Assembly: GCF_030463565.1 (NCBI RefSeq)
Contig: NC_134661.1
Span: forward strand, 6,100,542 to 6,164,541
Source: Pelecanus crispus
Lineage: Eukaryota; Chordata; Aves; Pelecaniformes; Pelecanidae
Reading direction: 5' to 3'
Length of the DNA: 64,000 bases
Below, piece after piece: positions 1-10,861 of this stretch. Below the pieces are notes generated by a model. It was given only the letters and a program-made list of their open reading frames with translations, did no database searches and had not been told where the DNA came from. The position numbers and the translations under genes were made by a program. Numbering within the stretch: the first letter of the stretch is position 1; every line of letters begins with the position of its first letter.

Positions 1-1936
1 CACAGGCCAGGAACTGGCTGGCTTGACAGGGAAAGGGAAAGGTGCTTTACAGGCGTGGGGAAGCAGCAGCCTCCAACTGTCTCGTGGATCCAGTCCAAAG
101 ACAATATGAACAGCTTGTTGATTGTGGCTAGCTTCAGAGCAGGCCTCTAATGTATGGGCTTTGGGAAGCTGATGTGCCTGTAGGGAGAACAAATCCTTCC
201 TGGGTTGGTCATGGGATCTTCCCTCTGCAAATCTCATCTATCAACTGAGTAACACAGGCTGCCAGGGTGATGCTTTAAATGAAGCCACATCCATCCCTCC
301 CCAGACCAATATTTTCTCTGATATTCTGGAGATGGTGATGTTTACAGACTACAAGTCACTGATGGCATCGGTCTGTATTAAACATCCAACACTAGGCAGA
401 TGAAACAATAAAGACATAAGCCACTCTAGAAAACAGCTCATGTATTTTTTTCACTTGCTGCAAAAGGACTTCTGTCATCTCATAGACATTTCTAGATGGC
501 AACAAGCTTTTTACATTTTCCCTGGTGCATCACATGCCACATGCTGGTCACAGTTTTACAGTTGTTGCTATCAAGTTCAAGAAACAGATATTTTATTGAC
601 CATTTTGTCTTGACACACAGTACTAACTCACCAATGCAGTTATCACTCAGTTCAGGGCTTGTTATAACAAAGTATTCTTCAAAGTAAGAAAGCACATGCT
701 TTTGCTGGCCTATGCCCAGATACATGCAAATTTATGCAAACACATGCAAATACATGTCTGCTTTTTTTGTCAGCGGATGTTGGCAGGTTTGTAGATATGA
801 TGTAGTGAGAAGCAATAGCAAAACAGAAGAGAGGAGGGCTGAGAAAGTCGAGAAGATCTCTGCATTTCTTAAGAGCTTTTGTTCAAGTCTGCTAAACAGT
901 TGTTTAAACAGTCCAGGTCTGTGAGACTGACAAGTGCTTTAGAAAACCCCATCCCATTGAGTTAGTCCAGTGGGTAATCAAGGAAGTTACAGCAGTGATT
1001 TAAGACAGCTGCCCTTCTTCTTATTGCTCAGTCCTGTTAGAAAAAATAACTTGTGCAACATTGAGAAGTCAGTGAACTATAATTCAGAACGTGTACTGAA
1101 GATGAGACGCGCTCTGTGAAAGGGTTGTCAAAACATGGCTTTCACTCCCTTCAGGCATCTACCTTCAATCCTATTGACCAGCAGAGACACTGTTGCCAGT
1201 TGATTGCACAGCAATTCACAAATCATTTCACAGAAAGAATAAGAATATGTTAAAACGCCCCCTTAGATAAGAATGGGAATAGGAGAACACTTACCACGTT
1301 GCACCCTGACCCTGCTCTGTACAGGCCCACATGGCTCAAAGGTTTTCTACCCTGTCCATGCCTAAAAGCTGTTGAAGACCCAAAGGAAGCCTCTGTCTCC
1401 TACACAGGCATTAGCTCAGGCGAGGGTTCAGCTCCCCACTCCGAGGTGCTTCCAGAGCCGCTATTTGCCATCCGAGCTGGAGACTTGGACTGGATCAGAT
1501 GTCTCAAAGAGGAATCCCTTCACTGGGAAGCACTCAGGAGCCACACAAACCTGCAGTGCTGAGAACCTGCCCCATGTACTTGCTCTTACAAGTGTCTGTT
1601 TTCTTTTCTTGAGGTGGGGTGAGAGACTGTGGCAATGGACAGCTGCTTCAGCTTTGTTCCACAAAGCACTAAGAAATAGGGTAGCAGCGGTTTGCAGGAA
1701 CCCTCACTTGGAGCTCTTGAGTTCGGATGTCCTTTCTCTCAGGTGAAATACAGCCACGGATGACTCCTCAGGCTGACTTGACCTCTTCCATCCAGTCTTA
1801 TCCCTCCCCTCAGGTTCCTGCATTCCCAGGCTAGCGGGAACAATGGAGGTAACTGCACATCACAAAGGCTTCATCATTGCAACAAGTACCTCTGTACAGG
1901 ACCTAACAAGAGGCACAGTTCGAGTATGTCTTAGAG
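1..1936. other. Left flank, no gene recognised
   Basis: Beyond the 3' end of the IkB-like gene. The short open frames on both strands show no family resemblance and no splice-supported exon. The only item listed here is the octamer trio at 724-751. Confidence 0.6.
724..751 (+). promoter_or_regulatory. Three octamer-type motifs at exact 10-base spacing
   Basis: ATGCAAAT at 724-731, ATGCAAAC at 734-741 and ATGCAAAT at 744-751. ATGCAAAT is the consensus octamer bound by OCT1/OCT2 and is the form that accepts OCA-B. The function is inferred; a short degenerate tandem repeat would look the same. Confidence 0.35.
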
Positions 1937-2204
1937 CAGTATTTCTCAACCTTTTATAGCCACACTACCATCTTGTGTTCCGTCACCACCGTGGGTTTCA
2001 GTTGCCACCAAATCAAAGGTTGGCTGTACTTCAGACATCTGCTTATTTCTGTAACAGCCATTTGCTTTGCTCGCCTCCTTGCTTGCAAGCAATGCTTGAG
2101 GTTTATTAGTATTCTTTGTTAACAAAATAAAGTTTTCAACCATTTGAAAGCTCATCTTCTGATATCTTACATGCTACTTGTGGTCTGCAGGTTGAGAAAC
2201 ACTA
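1937..2204. mobile_element. hAT-like non-autonomous DNA transposon remnant
   Basis: About 268 bases bounded by imperfect inverted ends: CAGTATTTCTCAACCTTTT on the left and the complement of TAGTGTTTCTCAACCTGCAG on the right. The CAGTG-TTCTCAACC type of terminus is known from hAT (Charlie-like) elements. No convincing 8-base target duplication remains. No transposase is encoded, and the copy looks old. Confidence 0.5.
2102..2107 (-). terminator. Candidate poly(A) signal of the IkB-like gene
   Basis: AATAAA on the minus strand about 225 bases after the stop at 2331, giving a compact 3' UTR. It sits inside the hAT-like element at 1937-2204. Confidence 0.5.
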
Positions 2205-2330
2205 TCATCCCCCCTGGTTTAAAGACTCTAGGAAGAGGGACGTGTTGGTTAACCATCCTCACAGTTTTTCTAAGAGGCCTTGTGCAATCAGCAAGCTGAA
2301 GTTGAAACCATTCCAGAAATTGCAGACAAC

Positions 2331-2402
2331 CTAGGATCTGGCATTTCGACGGCAGGAAATGAATGCAGATGCAACTTTCCCTTTCTTCAGCAAATGCCTA
2401 AC
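2331..2402 (-). CDS. NFKBID: IkB-like gene, terminal coding exon
   Basis: Twenty-three codons and a TAG stop (2331-2333). It begins VRHLLKKGK, the counterpart of the IRRILKGK and LRQLLKRS tails of IkB-zeta and IkBNS, and continues into a short lineage-specific end (VASAFISCRRNARS). The acceptor is TTTTTTGGCAG and the phase fits the previous exon exactly. It was picked over several weaker downstream acceptors because only this one continues the family pattern. Confidence 0.86.
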   Translation of the reverse strand, partial: VRHLLKKGKVASAFISCRRNARS

Positions 2403-5400
2403 CTGCCAAAAAATGTAGAAGTTCATAACGTCCTGTCTGAAACTATGCATGCAGACACCCCAATACATACATACACACACTTATATACATGTATATGTGT
2501 AACTAAATACACATAAAAACATATCAGAGACTACAATGAGCTCCAGGAGCCTTTTCATACCTGTAGGCACAAAACCCAATCATCCCTTGAGATTTGCTGC
2601 TACTATGAAAGAACTACACTTTGATACCTCCCCAGATGTATTTGGAGTACCAGCTAATGCCTGCTTTCTGCTCCTCAGCTATGGATTTAGTGAAGTGGGG
2701 AACCCCCAAGCCCACACCACTGCAATGTCAGACCCATGTCATATGACTTGTCCTCACTATTGCCCTGGTAATGACACACAGCTGTGTTGTGCACAGATGT
2801 GTTAAGAAGCAGCAGCAATGTGGATCATGTACCTGATCCCCAGCTTTTCCAGAAGGAGCCATGTGGATTGGCTGATCGTTGTCTAAGTTTCGGATGCTCG
2901 GGTCTGCCCCGTGGTCAAGAAGCAACTGGACGATTTCTTTCTGGTTCTTGTCACGAGGCAATGCAGCTGCCATATGCAAAGCTGTGTTGCCATGTGCCTA
3001 ATGCAGTGGAAGAAGAAAAAGAAGAAGGGGGTGGGGGGGTGGGGGAAGAGAAACTTCCTGATAAGTTGTGCCACCTACTCAGAATTGCCCTGGAAATGGA
3101 GACTTGTGAAACAGGAGCTGAAGAAAATTCACACAGTTATTTACCGGGAGGTGAGGGAGAATCCCTGCCTGTTTCTCCCATGTATGGCTGCTCATGCAGG
3201 AGATTTGTGGATTTAGATTCTTCTCTCTGATAGAGCACTACAAATTGGGGGGCTTTGATGCTTTAGGTACAGCTAACAAATAGTCCTGTATCAGCAACAT
3301 TCCTACTCACTCTGCAACCCCCTGCTAAACTGTACCCTCATGTAAGCAGAGACCTGATGAGTTACTTGAAAAAGAGGAGGAGAGAGGCCATGTAACATGC
3401 ATATTTATCCAGGAGAAACAAAAGGAACTATTTCACTGGGAAACATTTAAGTCAGTCTAAGGGACTCAAAACACATTATGCTGTGTTACCCATCACACAT
3501 GGGCCGTGCAAGGAACAGCAATAGCAGACCCATTTGTGCTCCACACATCTCCATTACTCCCTTTACAATCACTTGCAAGTGCCAGAAAGTTGCAAAGAGA
3601 CCTTGACACAAGCGAAAGCCAGACCCAATAGTGCATAGGTTATACACAAGGCTCAGAATGATCTCTTGGATACCAGGAGTCTTTGACTGTGCAAGTCCTC
3701 CCAGGTCACAAAACTCATGGCATTAAAAAGAGGTGCTTTGAAAGGTACCAAGCTGTCCTGGTGGTCCAGCTGAGCCAGAGGTCCAGCAGCCCATGTCCCT
3801 CGGTGACTTTGTGTACCGTGGACCAAACGGGGCTGCCGGTGGCTTGGCCCTGCAGCAGACGAAACAAGTCGTGCCAGGCTCCAAACCTTCTCCTTGCTTC
3901 TGCCCAGAGGGCTGAAGGCAGTGCTTGGCTTCACTTCCATGGCGCTGCCATTGAGCGGAGTCCAGAGGTCGAGGGCCCACTGCAGCCGACACCGGCTCTG
4001 GCTCTCGCCTAGCAGGGCTCGCCCAGGCAGGACACACGGACGTTGTCGGGAAGCCACAGGGGGGCGCGGGACGGAGCGCGCCGCATTTTGTTGCAGAAAA
4101 GCTCTGGTACCACCAGACCGTGTAGAAATCGGTGCCCCTGCCTAGTCAGGTATGACTGGTAACGGTTTTAAATGAGAAAAACCTAATAAGCAAATGCATA
4201 AAGCAAGGTATTTTTAGTCTGCAAGAAGTCTCATTTAGGCAGCTGTCTATTTTTGCTCTCGGAAACAGTCATACATTAGTCATGAACTTGGAATAGTTGG
4301 ACACAAATCGCAACTTGCATTACTATTCCAGTTGTTCAAAGGAATGCATATGACTTTCAGGTCCTGTTTACCACTGAGACATAAGGAACTTCGAAGCACA
4401 AAAGAAAATAGCAAAGTCTTAACAGCTATTCTCAGACAAGGCATTTTTTACAAGCCCTGAACAAACAGGTCCTTGTCAATTTTACCATCCCATGGAGTCT
4501 AGGGATAGTTACAAGCTCTTTACAGGGCTTCTCATTAAAACGGAAACATCTGCATTTGTTTGCTGCATCCCTGTGGCAGGAACACTTCATAGCTTCCAAA
4601 TCTGGGCATAGGGCTAAGAAAACAAGGCAATCCGACAACGCCTGATCTTGAAGCCTCCCACTGATTTTAATAGGGCTTATGCGAGACAATGGTCCAGAGC
4701 ACCAATATGCAGTCTCTAGGAATCTTTCAGGTGAAAAATACCTCAAAGGCCTCAACGCTTTTCTTATTGTGAAACCCACAAGGAAATGGATTTGGAATGA
4801 GACAACCACAGCAAGTAGTGGGTGAGCCAGGGAAGCCAAAACATGAACTCCAGCATTCCTGTTTTCTTGTCTTCTTCATACTTGGAAAAGCCAGGATGGG
4901 TATCAGACAACCTTGCTGTCATATTGCTCACTGCCCCAGACAGCTCACCAATAAGACTGAAGACTCCAAGTGATCCTATCACAGTAGGAAGCTCTCACAG
5001 GATTGTGATCAAGAGACAACAGCAGACTCCCATGGACAAGCTATCACCTGCTTAATAGGTCTTAAAAGATATAGAAAGAATGCAGTGAAAAGGCAGTGTA
5101 AAGCCCTTCACTGTACAAAAAGGCAGAAACTCAGTGTTATTACCCACATGCGCAAAGCAAAACATGTTTCCTCCAGTCCAACAGAAATCTGTAGGGGAAA
5201 AATCTATGAAGCTGCCCAGTATCTGCTTCCCAAGTGAGCAACTGTTTTGATTAAAAACATTCAATTCCTTTCTGATGGACACAAGCATGGGGATACTTTA
5301 GGGAGTACAAGCAATGCTAAGAGACTGAAGCTGTTGAAATGAAAAGCTAATGCGCTGACCCTCTCAAAACAGAGAGCCCTAGCCTTGTCCTCCCCTCCCT

Positions 5401-8400
5401 CTGTCCTTTCCTGCTCAAGGGTACCCTTCTGCAGAAGCACCCAGAATCACCCACTTAGTCCTTCTGAGAGGGGGCAGCTAGTCAAGAGCCAAAGCTCTGA
5501 CTGATGGTCTAGAGCAATTTCTCAGCTAAGGCACAGGAATGTCAGGATTTTTGCTTAGGAGGATGGGTGAAACTGATACATCTGCAAGATAGTGTCACTG
5601 CTTGGTATCTGCTCTGAGGTGAAGTATGGGCCAGCAAAGGGATTAGTGACACAACAGCAGTACTCGGAAGGTTTCTAGCTTGCTTTATGCAACCTAGGAA
5701 TGGCTGTGCCTCCAGAAACCCTGCGCTGAGGAACCAATGTTAGCAAAACTTCAGCTCGGTAAGCAGGGTTGTACAGAGTGCCTAAAGCAGGGTCTCAAGC
5801 CCTCAGCATCAGAGGTGGTCTACTTGCCACAGTGCCGATGCTCCCGCATGCTGAGCAAGGATGCTGCCTTGCTTCAAAGAGCTGGTTTCCCCATGCTTCA
5901 CCTGCCTGGCAATGTCAGCCACTGGTTCACTGCATGAAGCATGTGTCTGTCTTCTGTTATTGCTCCTGGCAGCTGTTAGGGTTTGGTAGGCCCTGCAAAT
6001 ATTTTGATTCTCCAGGCTTAAACTTGCAGGCAGTCATCACAATAACCAGTTTGTACCCAGGCACAAACAGAGCCAGAAGACTTGCAAATAACATTTAAGG
6101 CAGAAAGAGTTACCATCTCCCTTAACTGAAATAGGAGCTTTATCCTTCTATGGGTGGCATGTTTGACAGGAGAGATTACTTGATACGTGCCTGCCCTAAA
6201 CTGCTGTCTTTCAGTATTACGTTGCTTCCAACAGCAAACCATTGCATCATTGCAGATCCGTTTTCTCAATCTTCAGCTTAATGTAATAAAGTTCATGTTC
6301 CTCCTCAAGTAACCGCTTCCCACGTCCTTCCTCTTCCCGGGTTATCTCTCTCTCTCACTCTGTCAGCTTCTGCCTGCTGGGAGAGGGGCCTGTGTTTCAC
6401 GATACAACTCAGAGTTCAAGCCAGGCACTGCTTTCCGGGTGAGGTGTCTATTTACTGGAAAATGCAGTTTCAGATTAAAAAAAAAGTTCAGATTCACAAA
6501 CTGTTGCTCTTTCCCTCCAGAAAAAAACATGCGTGGGAAGAGAATAACTGGTTTCTGCAGGACTCCACAGATGTCCTGATGCCTCTGTCTGCATGCAGCC
6601 TCCCACCACAGCAGAGCTCTCACACTGCTCTCAGCATCTCCTCTGTCCATGGATGTACACACAAATCCTGTCCACTCACGGCCTGACTCACCTTGTTGTT
6701 TACAAAGTCCTTGGACTTGAAAGCATTCAGCTCCAAGAAGTATCTGAGCAGGGAGATGTTCCCATCCTGGACTGTGTAATGAAGAACTGTCTTGTTGCTT
6801 TTCACATCCTATTTAAAACCAGAAAACCAAACAAAATAAGAAATGTTCTGCAGAACAACCTGAAGATATTATATAAACCCATCGGAGAAAAGTCCAGGCC
6901 ATCTCTACAGTTAAGGCGGAGCACCTCCTTCCCTTCAGCTGGCCCTCTTACTGTTCTGTGTTTGCTCCAGGCTGCAAGAAAGTAACTCCAAAAGGCAGCA
7001 ACTAACTTTGCAACCAGTCACTTGAAAAGGGAACAGGCTTGGTCCTTCTGTCAGTAGTTCATTCCTGCTCCAATTCTATAGTTTGAGCATAGCACAGATG
7101 TCAGGCAGGGCAGGGGAGAGTTCCCATACAGCCAAACAGCATACAGATAACTGAGCTGATCCCTTACCCGGCTGTAGATGGAGGCTCCTGTCTGCACCAG
7201 GAGGTGGATACAGGACTCCAGCTCTTCGCTCTGCTGCTGAAGATCTTTCTGCTGCTCTTCCGTCAACGTCTGGCAACCCTGCTCTCGGAGCAGGGCATTG
7301 TGGGCCAGAACAGCACAGTGGAGTGGGGTATGGCCTGGAAAACCAAGTACAGGAGGAAGTCAACAGTCCCAATGAAGCTATTGATGCACAGAGAGGAAGC
7401 AAGGGCTGGTGGGGAGAGCGTATGCATCTCTGCACGTGTTGTTAAGGCATAAGCCCTCTCTGGTTTCAAAAGTACCATACTGGCTGTATAAACACTTCAT
7501 GGGGCACTCCAGCATGTGCTCAGTTCCAGTTGTGCATTGAATTGCCATTGAATCACCAGCACCATTGAATTCTGTGGGATCTGAGCGCACAGCAACAACT
7601 CTCCCCCAGGCGGTTTCTGAGGCCTCTCTGGCCTCCTAGCATACCATCAAATACCAGTGAGCATCAGCCAGTAAAATTGCCAATAAAGTTTTTCATTTTT
7701 TCTTAATACCACTATAAAATATTTGTACAAAGGGTTTTACCTTCAAAATCCTTCATTTCTAAATCAAGAGGGAAACCTAGTGACAGTATAACCTAGAAGC
7801 AACAGAGAAATGGGAAATTTTAGTTCAGCAGAATACTGTCCAAGCCAAAATCAGTCAAAACTAACAAAATTTAGAAACAAACAATCAAATAATTATCATT
7901 TAACTACAAACTAAACCCTTATTTGATACCAGATTTCAGTGCTGTGAATCTATTTCCTAACAGGGACATTCAGGGTTACACAAGATGATCATGTTCCCTA
8001 GTTTCCTAAACCCCACGTAAGTATAGTATCCTATTAGAGTCTCAGTTCAGAACAGTAAAATTAAGTCACTGCCCCAGTTCAAGAGTGCTAGCCTCCTCAC
8101 TTTCACCCTGGATTACGCAAAGGCACCAATAACACCATTTCATATTTATTCTGAGTTATTCTTGGCAAGGATAAATGAAAATCTCTTCTCCTTGACATGT
8201 ACAGCCAAACTTTATTACCTAAAAGTTTGCTGACACTGGAAATTGTCAGAATGGATTTATTTACTTTTTGTTTTTAATGTGCAGCAGCTGTGCAGCAGTG
8301 TGATAGGTGAAAACCACAGCTTGTTGCAATGGCTGCAGCAATGAGGATGCAGAGCCTATAAATGGCATGAAACAGTGGTCTGGAGATGAGCATTGCTTGG

Positions 8401-10861
8401 ATTTAGCAGAGAGTAAAAGCTCTAAAATTCTTTAGCCTAAGAAAATTATAGATTTGATGTGATGCAGCCAAGTAGCTCCTTGTCTATATTATTATATAAT
8501 GCATTTTTTTCTCTTGATTGAATAAAGCAAGTTGTTCACATCACAGTATCTTGGCTGAGAATTTTTGCAGTGCAGTGGCTCATCCAGAACCCCACCAGGT
8601 TAGATAAGGTGCAGGACAGAATCCTTATGCTGAAAGATTATCCAGAATGGTTAGGGCTTGTGCTCTCTTTTCATAACAATAATATAATATATACAGATCA
8701 AATATTGACAAGTAGCTCTGAGCTGCCTGATGATTAGAGATTAGATGTTTAAGCCATTAGAAAAAACAATTAAAATAAACAACCAACCAACCAAACCATA
8801 AAGCATTTCTTGGCCTTGACCGCACCAAGAAGAAAGCCTGTGTGCGTTTTCCTTTTTTATGTCAAGGGGGGGAAAACCAAAGCCAAAACAAAAGACAAAA
8901 CACAAACCACCCCAAGGCAATCTTGGAGGCTTTGTTGGAATCGTGAGGATGTAAAACACTTTTCCCCACTGAACGAAACACCTGTTTTCCAAAGAACTCG
9001 CAATGTTACACATTAACTGCCTGCTCATGACGTAACCCAGGGCGTGTGCAGGGCAGAGGTAATGAATACTGGAGATGGACAGCCAGCATGCCAGGTACCC
9101 CCTGGCACTTCCACTGACACATCCCTCATCCTCAGAGGACACTGTGCCCTGCCCGCGGGTAAACTCATCAGCAGCCATCCTGCTGCAATGAAACTCTGCA
9201 CTGGAGCTGCCCATACTCAGTCCTGAGATGAATCAAGGAAGGCATGTTTTATTGATTCCATTTCATGGCAATAGCTAAGCATTTAAGAGACACGTTCCAG
9301 TATGCTTATCTCTGCTATATAATCCCTTCCAAAAAATTCCCACAGTGTCTTTTCTAACGTGCTAATTTGCTCTTCAGGGCTGTTAGTGTCTAGCTGGCAC
9401 ACAACTTAGATGTAGACCCTGTCTACAGAAAGATCTGTGAAGAAATAGGGAAGCAAATATCTGGATATCTGGTCATATAAGTCATGAAAGATCTAGTAGA
9501 TTCTGGCCATACAGGATTGTCTAGTTTCTCTCACATCCTGGAAAAATCTTCTCGATGCATCTTGGTTTGGCATAAAATCTGAAAAAAGTGTCTCATTTTG
9601 AAGGCTGTGGCTGTGCTGGCTCTGTCTGCAGGGTCAACATCTGCTCTCTCTTCAGCTGGCTTGAGTCTGGACAAAATTTATGGCTCCCATCTGGATGACA
9701 CTAACATCCAGGAGGGGGCTTCACACTGGTATTGTTGCTCCCTTTCCTCACACCCCAAAGCTGCCTGCAGCTTCTGGGGAACCCCCTTCAACGCAGCCAT
9801 CAGTACAACACTGGGGGCTCAAGCCAGAGCAAGTCCACTCTGCCAGGCCTGCCATCAGCAGATTTAGAGCTACAATCTGCAGAATTTCTTTTCCCCACAG
9901 ATACACTAAAATCATTTCCTCTGTTACAGGAGGCTGATGTTAGCTGCAAGTATAGTCCTAAAAGAGGAATAACCTGGAAAGTCAATTCCTAACACAATGG
10001 AAAAGGAGACTTTGGTCAGTCTTCATTACTTACTGACATCTTGCCTTCCGAGACAGTTATTTAAAAACACCAGTACTGAAACTTTATTGTAGGTTTATAT
10101 AACTAGCAATTAAAACCATAAAAGCTTTTCCTACCTGAAGAACTTGGGCATACCCATATGTTGCAGCAAGATGTAAAGCTGACTGCCCTTTGTTGTCTAC
10201 AGCATTGACATCTGCTCCTGTCTGGATCAAATCATAGACAATAGCTGGCTGCCTGGCAGTGACGGCCACCAGCAGAGGAGTCTGAAAATAGCAGCAGAGC
10301 AGATAAAATATGAGAGTCTAGAAGCAGATACTATCATAAAACAAGGAATGGGGAAAGGCAGTCTGGTATCTAGAATCCCAAGGATTGTGGTGCACAAACC
10401 AAAGACAGCTCACAGACAGATTTTGAATCCCACATATTAGGACCCGTGGCATCGTGAGATGGGGAGCATTTGGCCTCAGAGACTACTGCCAACATACACA
10501 TATTTTCTTTGACCAGTCTTGTCTTAGATCACCCTATGAACCATGGGCTGAAGAGAGAAAAAAGCTCATTCTCATCCCACCTAATTTTAGGATCCTGCCA
10601 GAGGCACCTGAACAAGGCATATCAATGTCCAAGGCTTCCTTTGCAGTAACAGAGAGACAGAGCTGGATTTTTCAGGGCATCAGTTGCTCTCAGTTATGCA
10701 AAGCCCATGCCCATCCCAAACACCGCTGTTTGCAGGAGAAAGTGGTCTGTATTACCTTTCCTCTGTGTTCCTTGGCATCAAGTCTTCGCAGCAATTTCAT
10801 GCGCTCTGCAGCTGCCAATGTATACGCCCTCATACCTTTAGCTGCATAAATATGTAGAATT
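2331..10861 (-). CDS. NFKBID: Nuclear (atypical) IkB-type ankyrin repeat gene, IkBNS-like; 5' end not found
   Basis: Seven exons (10756-10861, 10135-10281, 7741-7792, 7168-7334, 6692-6808, 2833-2997, 2331-2402) join in one frame to 274 residues and a stop. They form six ankyrin repeats and a partial seventh, opening with ILHIYAAKG and closing with QPIHMAPSGKAGDQVRHLLKKGK. Nuclear IkB proteins bind NF-kB p50 or p52 dimers at promoters through this domain and tune transcription. TARQPAIVYDL, KSNKTVLHYTVQ and AHGNTALHMAAALP look closest to IkBNS; HTPLHCAV and the tail also resemble IkB-zeta. The first exon starts inside a codon and needs an upstream partner. None was found except the internal donor in POU2AF1 exon 5. 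It may be an NFKBID orthologue, a separate paralogue absent from mammals, or the 3' half of POU2AF1. Confidence 0.88.
2456..2518 (+). repeat. Degenerate (CA/TA) microsatellite
   Basis: Alternating purine-pyrimidine tract of ATACATACACACAC and TATATACATGTATATG units, in the last intron of the IkB-like gene. Confidence 0.7.
2833..2997 (-). CDS. NFKBID: IkB-like gene, exon encoding ankyrin repeat 6 and start of 7
   Basis: Fifty-five codons: AHGNTALHMAAALP, EIVQLLLDHGADPSIRNL, then DNDQPIHMAPSGKAGDQ. R-N-L-(D/E)-N-(D/E)-Q-P-(I/V)-H is a hallmark of the last repeat of IkB-zeta and IkBNS. The acceptor lies behind a 50-base pyrimidine tract with long C-runs. The donor is CAG|GTACAT. Confidence 0.95.
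2998..6691 (-). other. Intron of the IkB-like gene with a CpG-rich block
   Basis: A 3.7 kb intron between the repeat 5 and repeat 6 exons. It holds a CpG-rich segment (about 3780-4140) and the C-rich pyrimidine tract before the next acceptor. No additional exon fits the ankyrin frame. Confidence 0.7.
3780..4140. promoter_or_regulatory. CpG-rich block inside an intron
   Basis: By eye some two dozen CpG dinucleotides in about 350 bases, densest at 4040-4085 (GGGGCGCGGGACGGAGCGCG). The surrounding DNA is CpG-poor. It resembles a small CpG island. No gene start could be assigned to it. Confidence 0.4.
6692..6808 (-). CDS. NFKBID: IkB-like gene, exon encoding ankyrin repeat 5
   Basis: Thirty-nine codons: DVKSNKTVLHYTVQDGN, then ISLLRYFLELNAFKSKDFVNNK. 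K-S-N-K-T-V-L-H and F-V-N-x-K are the features that point to IkBNS rather than IkB-alpha. The acceptor is TTCTGGTTTTAAATAG and the donor AAG|GTGAGT. Confidence 0.95.
7168..7334 (-). CDS. NFKBID: IkB-like gene, exon encoding ankyrin repeat 4 with polar insert
   Basis: Fifty-five codons after a split glycine: HTPLHCAVLAHNALLREQ, then a polar insert rich in Glu and Gln (TEEQQKDLQQQSEELE), then SCIHLLVQTGASIYSR. An insert at this place between the two helices of the repeat is typical of nuclear IkB proteins. The acceptor is TTGGTTTTCCAG and the donor CGG|GTAAGG. Confidence 0.95.
7741..7792 (-). CDS. NFKBID: IkB-like gene, small exon finishing ankyrin repeat 3
   Basis: A 52-base exon found by phase and family pattern. 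It reads VILSLGFPLDLEMKDFE and the first base of a glycine codon. It fills the expected slot between AQVLQ and HTPLHCAV with the LDLExxDFEG motif. The acceptor is CTGTTGCTTCTAG and the donor GAAG|GTAAAA. Confidence 0.92.
7793..10134 (-). other. Intron of the IkB-like gene
   Basis: About 2.3 kb between the exons of ankyrin repeats 2-3 and the small repeat 3 exon. I see no further exon, and no repeat that I recognise apart from a short AACCAACC run near 8780. Confidence 0.7.
10135..10281 (-). CDS. NFKBID: IkB-like gene, exon encoding ankyrin repeats 2-3
   Basis: Forty-nine codons, phase 0 at both ends. It reads TPLLVAVTARQPAIVYDL, then GADVNAVDNKGQ and SALHLAATYGYAQVLQ. These are complete ankyrin helices with the TPLxxA and GADVNAxDxxGxSALHLA signatures. 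The acceptor is TATTTTCAG and the donor CAG|GTAGGA. Confidence 0.95.
10756..10861 (-). CDS. NFKBID: IkB-like gene, exon encoding ankyrin repeat 1
   Basis: One base of a split codon and 35 codons, ILHIYAAKG through LDAKEHRGK. IkB-zeta and IkBNS have the same pattern: a D-G-D-T-x-L-H start and a LDIxEHxGx end. The acceptor is TTTACTGTCTTAG and the donor AAG|GTAATA. The preceding codon must end in A; a threonine (AC|A) is expected from the family. Confidence 0.93.

Noticed and set aside
1400..1495. Minus-strand acceptor near 1482 followed by an RLWKHL-like tail
   Set aside because: Weaker match to the IkB C-terminal tail than the exon at 2331-2402, and beyond the likely poly(A) signal.
2500..2560. 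Alternative terminal exon of the IkB-like gene at the acceptor near 2561 (reads KRLLE in one frame)
   Set aside because: In the phase required by the preceding exon it gives valine and an immediate stop. The acceptor at 2402 continues the family tail in the right frame.
2784..3230. Plus-strand 148-codon open frame
   Set aside because: It overlaps the ankyrin repeat 6 exon on the opposite strand and is a shadow of it plus its pyrimidine tract.
3653..4057. Minus-strand 134-codon open frame in the CpG-rich block
   Set aside because: Low stop frequency is expected in GC-rich DNA. No family resemblance, and it does not join the ankyrin frame.
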